From Pseudahrensia aquimaris (GTDB lineage: Bacteria; Pseudomonadota; Alphaproteobacteria; Rhizobiales; Rhizobiaceae), in the NCBI RefSeq assembly GCF_042676045.1, contig NZ_JBHTJV010000006.1:4017-68016 (forward strand): a stretch of 64,000 nt of DNA. Reading direction: 5' to 3'. The position numbers were made by a program, and so were the translations under genes. Within the stretch, counting starts at the first letter, position 1; each line of letters begins with the position of its first letter. Of the stretch, positions 62,882 through 64,000 are shown piece after piece. Under the pieces are notes generated by a model, which was not told the origin of the DNA, searched no databases, and was given only the letters and a program-made list of their open reading frames with translations.

Positions 62882-63688
62882 CTATTTCTTAGTGATGAGT
62901 TTCAGAAATTTTTGATGAGCCGTCACACTTGAATCTTCTAGACGAGCGAGAATGCTGGCCTTCCCTGAAGCCTTTTTCTCAACAACCACGATGTTAAATC
63001 CGACACTGAGGCTATCGACAAATTGTGAAGTTTGAAGCAGCAGATTTGGCGCGCGCGCGCGAAAACGTAATTCAGCTTCATGCGCCGCCTCAGCTGCTTT
63101 CAGCCGATCATCTTTAGTCAATTTTAGTTTCCGCGCAGCTTTTGCCGATTTAGCTATGCCACCTGAAGTTTGAATGAATTTTTTAAATTTATCAGGCTCG
63201 ATATCATTCTTGGCAGCATGGGTAATGGACGACGACCACATACTCTTCTTAGATTTGCATGCAGAGGATTTGCTAGACGCGAAGAGACAATCAAGCAGCG
63301 GCGAAATAACGTGCCTTGTCTGTCCTTTGAGTGTGATTCCAAGTTCACTCAGAAAGCTGCACCATGCTGTTTCGTCATTGCGAAACGGATAATACACTAG
63401 GTAGGCTGCGTGCATTGCTGCCAATTGAACTATCTGCAGCCCGATATCTGATTGCTGTTCCAAAGCTTCCATCTTTTTAAACGCATCAACAGCAGAGCTA
63501 TAGTTCGCATTCGGTATACGGCTATTCATAATGCACTTATCAGTCCTGCAATCATCCTTGGTATTCGCCGGTGTCTGAGGCTCTGAAGTTTGACCGTCAA
63601 ACTTCTCAGAAATTTGAGTATCCGATTTCACCGAACTTTCAACTACTGCCAAGTACGTTTTTTTATTTGAAAGCTCAGTCATCGTCAT
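62882..63688 (-). CDS. Unknown protein, first gene of a two-gene unit
   Basis: A 268-residue hydrophilic protein without membrane spans. The first 70 residues are polar and probably disordered (SDTQISEKFDGQTSEPQTPA). A helical core follows (LQIVQLAAMHAAYLVYYPF), then a Lys/Ala-rich helix (KSAKAARKLKLTKDDRLKAA) and a short C-terminal domain. I recognise no family. Its stop abuts the GP88-like start, so the pair is one unit, flanked by IS ends. Confidence 0.65.
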   Translation of the reverse strand: MTMTELSNKKTYLAVVESSVKSDTQISEKFDGQTSEPQTPANTKDDCRTDKCIMNSRIPNANYSSAVDAFKKMEALEQQSDIGLQIVQLAAMHAAYLVYYPFRNDETAWCSFLSELGITLKGQTRHVISPLLDCLFASSKSSACKSKKSMWSSSITHAAKNDIEPDKFKKFIQTSGGIAKSAKAARKLKLTKDDRLKAAEAAHEAELRFRARAPNLLLQTSQFVDSLSVGFNIVVVEKKASGKASILARLEDSSVTAHQKFLKLITKK

Positions 63689-63910
63689 TCTCTCTTCGAA
63701 TTGGAAATGTTGGGCAATGTGACATTTTTGGGAGGTTTTGAGATTTCAGATTTGAGTGTCGAGATGGCTTCAAACTCTTACGCGGCCTCCCACATTTTGA
63801 CGGCTTACTTTCAGCCTTGATCTTTGCTGACGGTCGAGGTGCTTCTGATGATCTTTTGTGAGGGGTGATTTCAACCAGCTTACAATCGGCAGCTTTGAAT
63901 AGCCCCTAGA

Positions 63911-63938
63911 TTTGTAGACACCTTCTTCCCTAATTTTG
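63911..63938. mobile_element. Left terminal inverted repeat of an IS3-family element
   Basis: TTTGTAGACACCTTCTTCCC followed by TAATTTTG is the reverse complement, with few mismatches, of the repeat at 60512-60539. It stands 16 bp before the orfA start of an IS3-family element, in the position of its left end. Confidence 0.8.
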
Positions 63939-63954
63939 AGGCAAGGAGGCCATT

Positions 63955-64000
63955 ATGGGCAAAGCCAATTTCAGTGACGATTTCAAGCGTGATGCGGTGC
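63955..64000 (+). CDS. IS3-family transposase orfA, cut by the window end
   Basis: ATG 63955 follows AAGGAGG. The 15 visible codons encode MGKANFSDDFKRDAV, the start of IS3-family OrfA proteins of the type with a helix-turn-helix. The remainder is outside the window. Confidence 0.8.
   Translation, partial: MGKANFSDDFKRDAV

Overview
The window reads as chromosomal DNA of an alphaproteobacterium of the Hyphomicrobiales (Rhizobiales) type, probably marine. The evidence is a complete NepR / EcfG-type sigma / PhyR general stress response (GSR) core, several alphaproteobacterial DUF families (DUF1469, DUF2793, DUF3618, DUF4112), a TAXI-type TRAP transporter and two very large RTX proteins. No rRNA, intact tRNA or CRISPR array was seen.

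Layout. (1) 1-7.8 kb: the 3' part of a giant RTX / parallel beta-helix protein, cut by the window start. (2) 7.9-21.4 kb, all minus strand: a surface-polysaccharide export and decoration locus. It holds an ABC-2 permease, an ABC ATPase with a TPR tail, a 1227-residue TPR protein with a C-terminal 2-oxoglutarate oxygenase domain, two tandem methyltransferases, two acyltransferase-3/SGNH O-acyltransferases and an unlisted 36-codon membrane peptide. Next to it lies a DUF2793 tail-fibre-like gene broken by one amber codon. (3) 21.6-25.8 kb: a TAXI TRAP transporter followed by a Tm-1/UPF0261 gene. (4) 25.8-34.4 kb: an XRE-HTH/polytopic membrane fusion, a second RTX protein and an MFS transporter beside a decayed marR gene. 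(5) 35.5-55.3 kb: a dense stress-response district. NepR, the sigma factor, PhyR, two HWE/HisKA_2-type kinases and a Crp/Fnr regulator are surrounded by small envelope and stress proteins (Dps, Pmp3/YqaE, CsbD-like, DUF3618, DUF1469, DUF202, DUF2254, DUF2945, DUF3140, an FMN-binding stress protein). Five exact GGAAC-N16/17-CGTT promoters and five one-mismatch variants lie at the matching gene starts, so the region looks like a clustered GSR regulon with its regulators inside.

(6) 55.5-64 kb: a foreign island. It begins at a 45-nt 3' fragment of a tRNA-Arg(CCG) gene, the usual scar of integration at a tRNA 3' end. The orientation of the fragment puts the island to its right, extending beyond the window. 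Inside are IS3-family remnants, an AT-richer set of secreted-protein genes (a DUF1906 glycoside-hydrolase-like protein, an unknown periplasmic protein, an M23 peptidase and a caspase-like peptidase), then a Fic AMP-transferase, a GP88-like protein and an unknown protein. These last three lie between two matching IS ends.

The strongest candidate for an undescribed system is the secreted wall-hydrolase/caspase cassette (56.1-60.5 kb). The GSR promoter cluster and the polysaccharide locus with its TPR-oxygenase protein are the next most informative regions.
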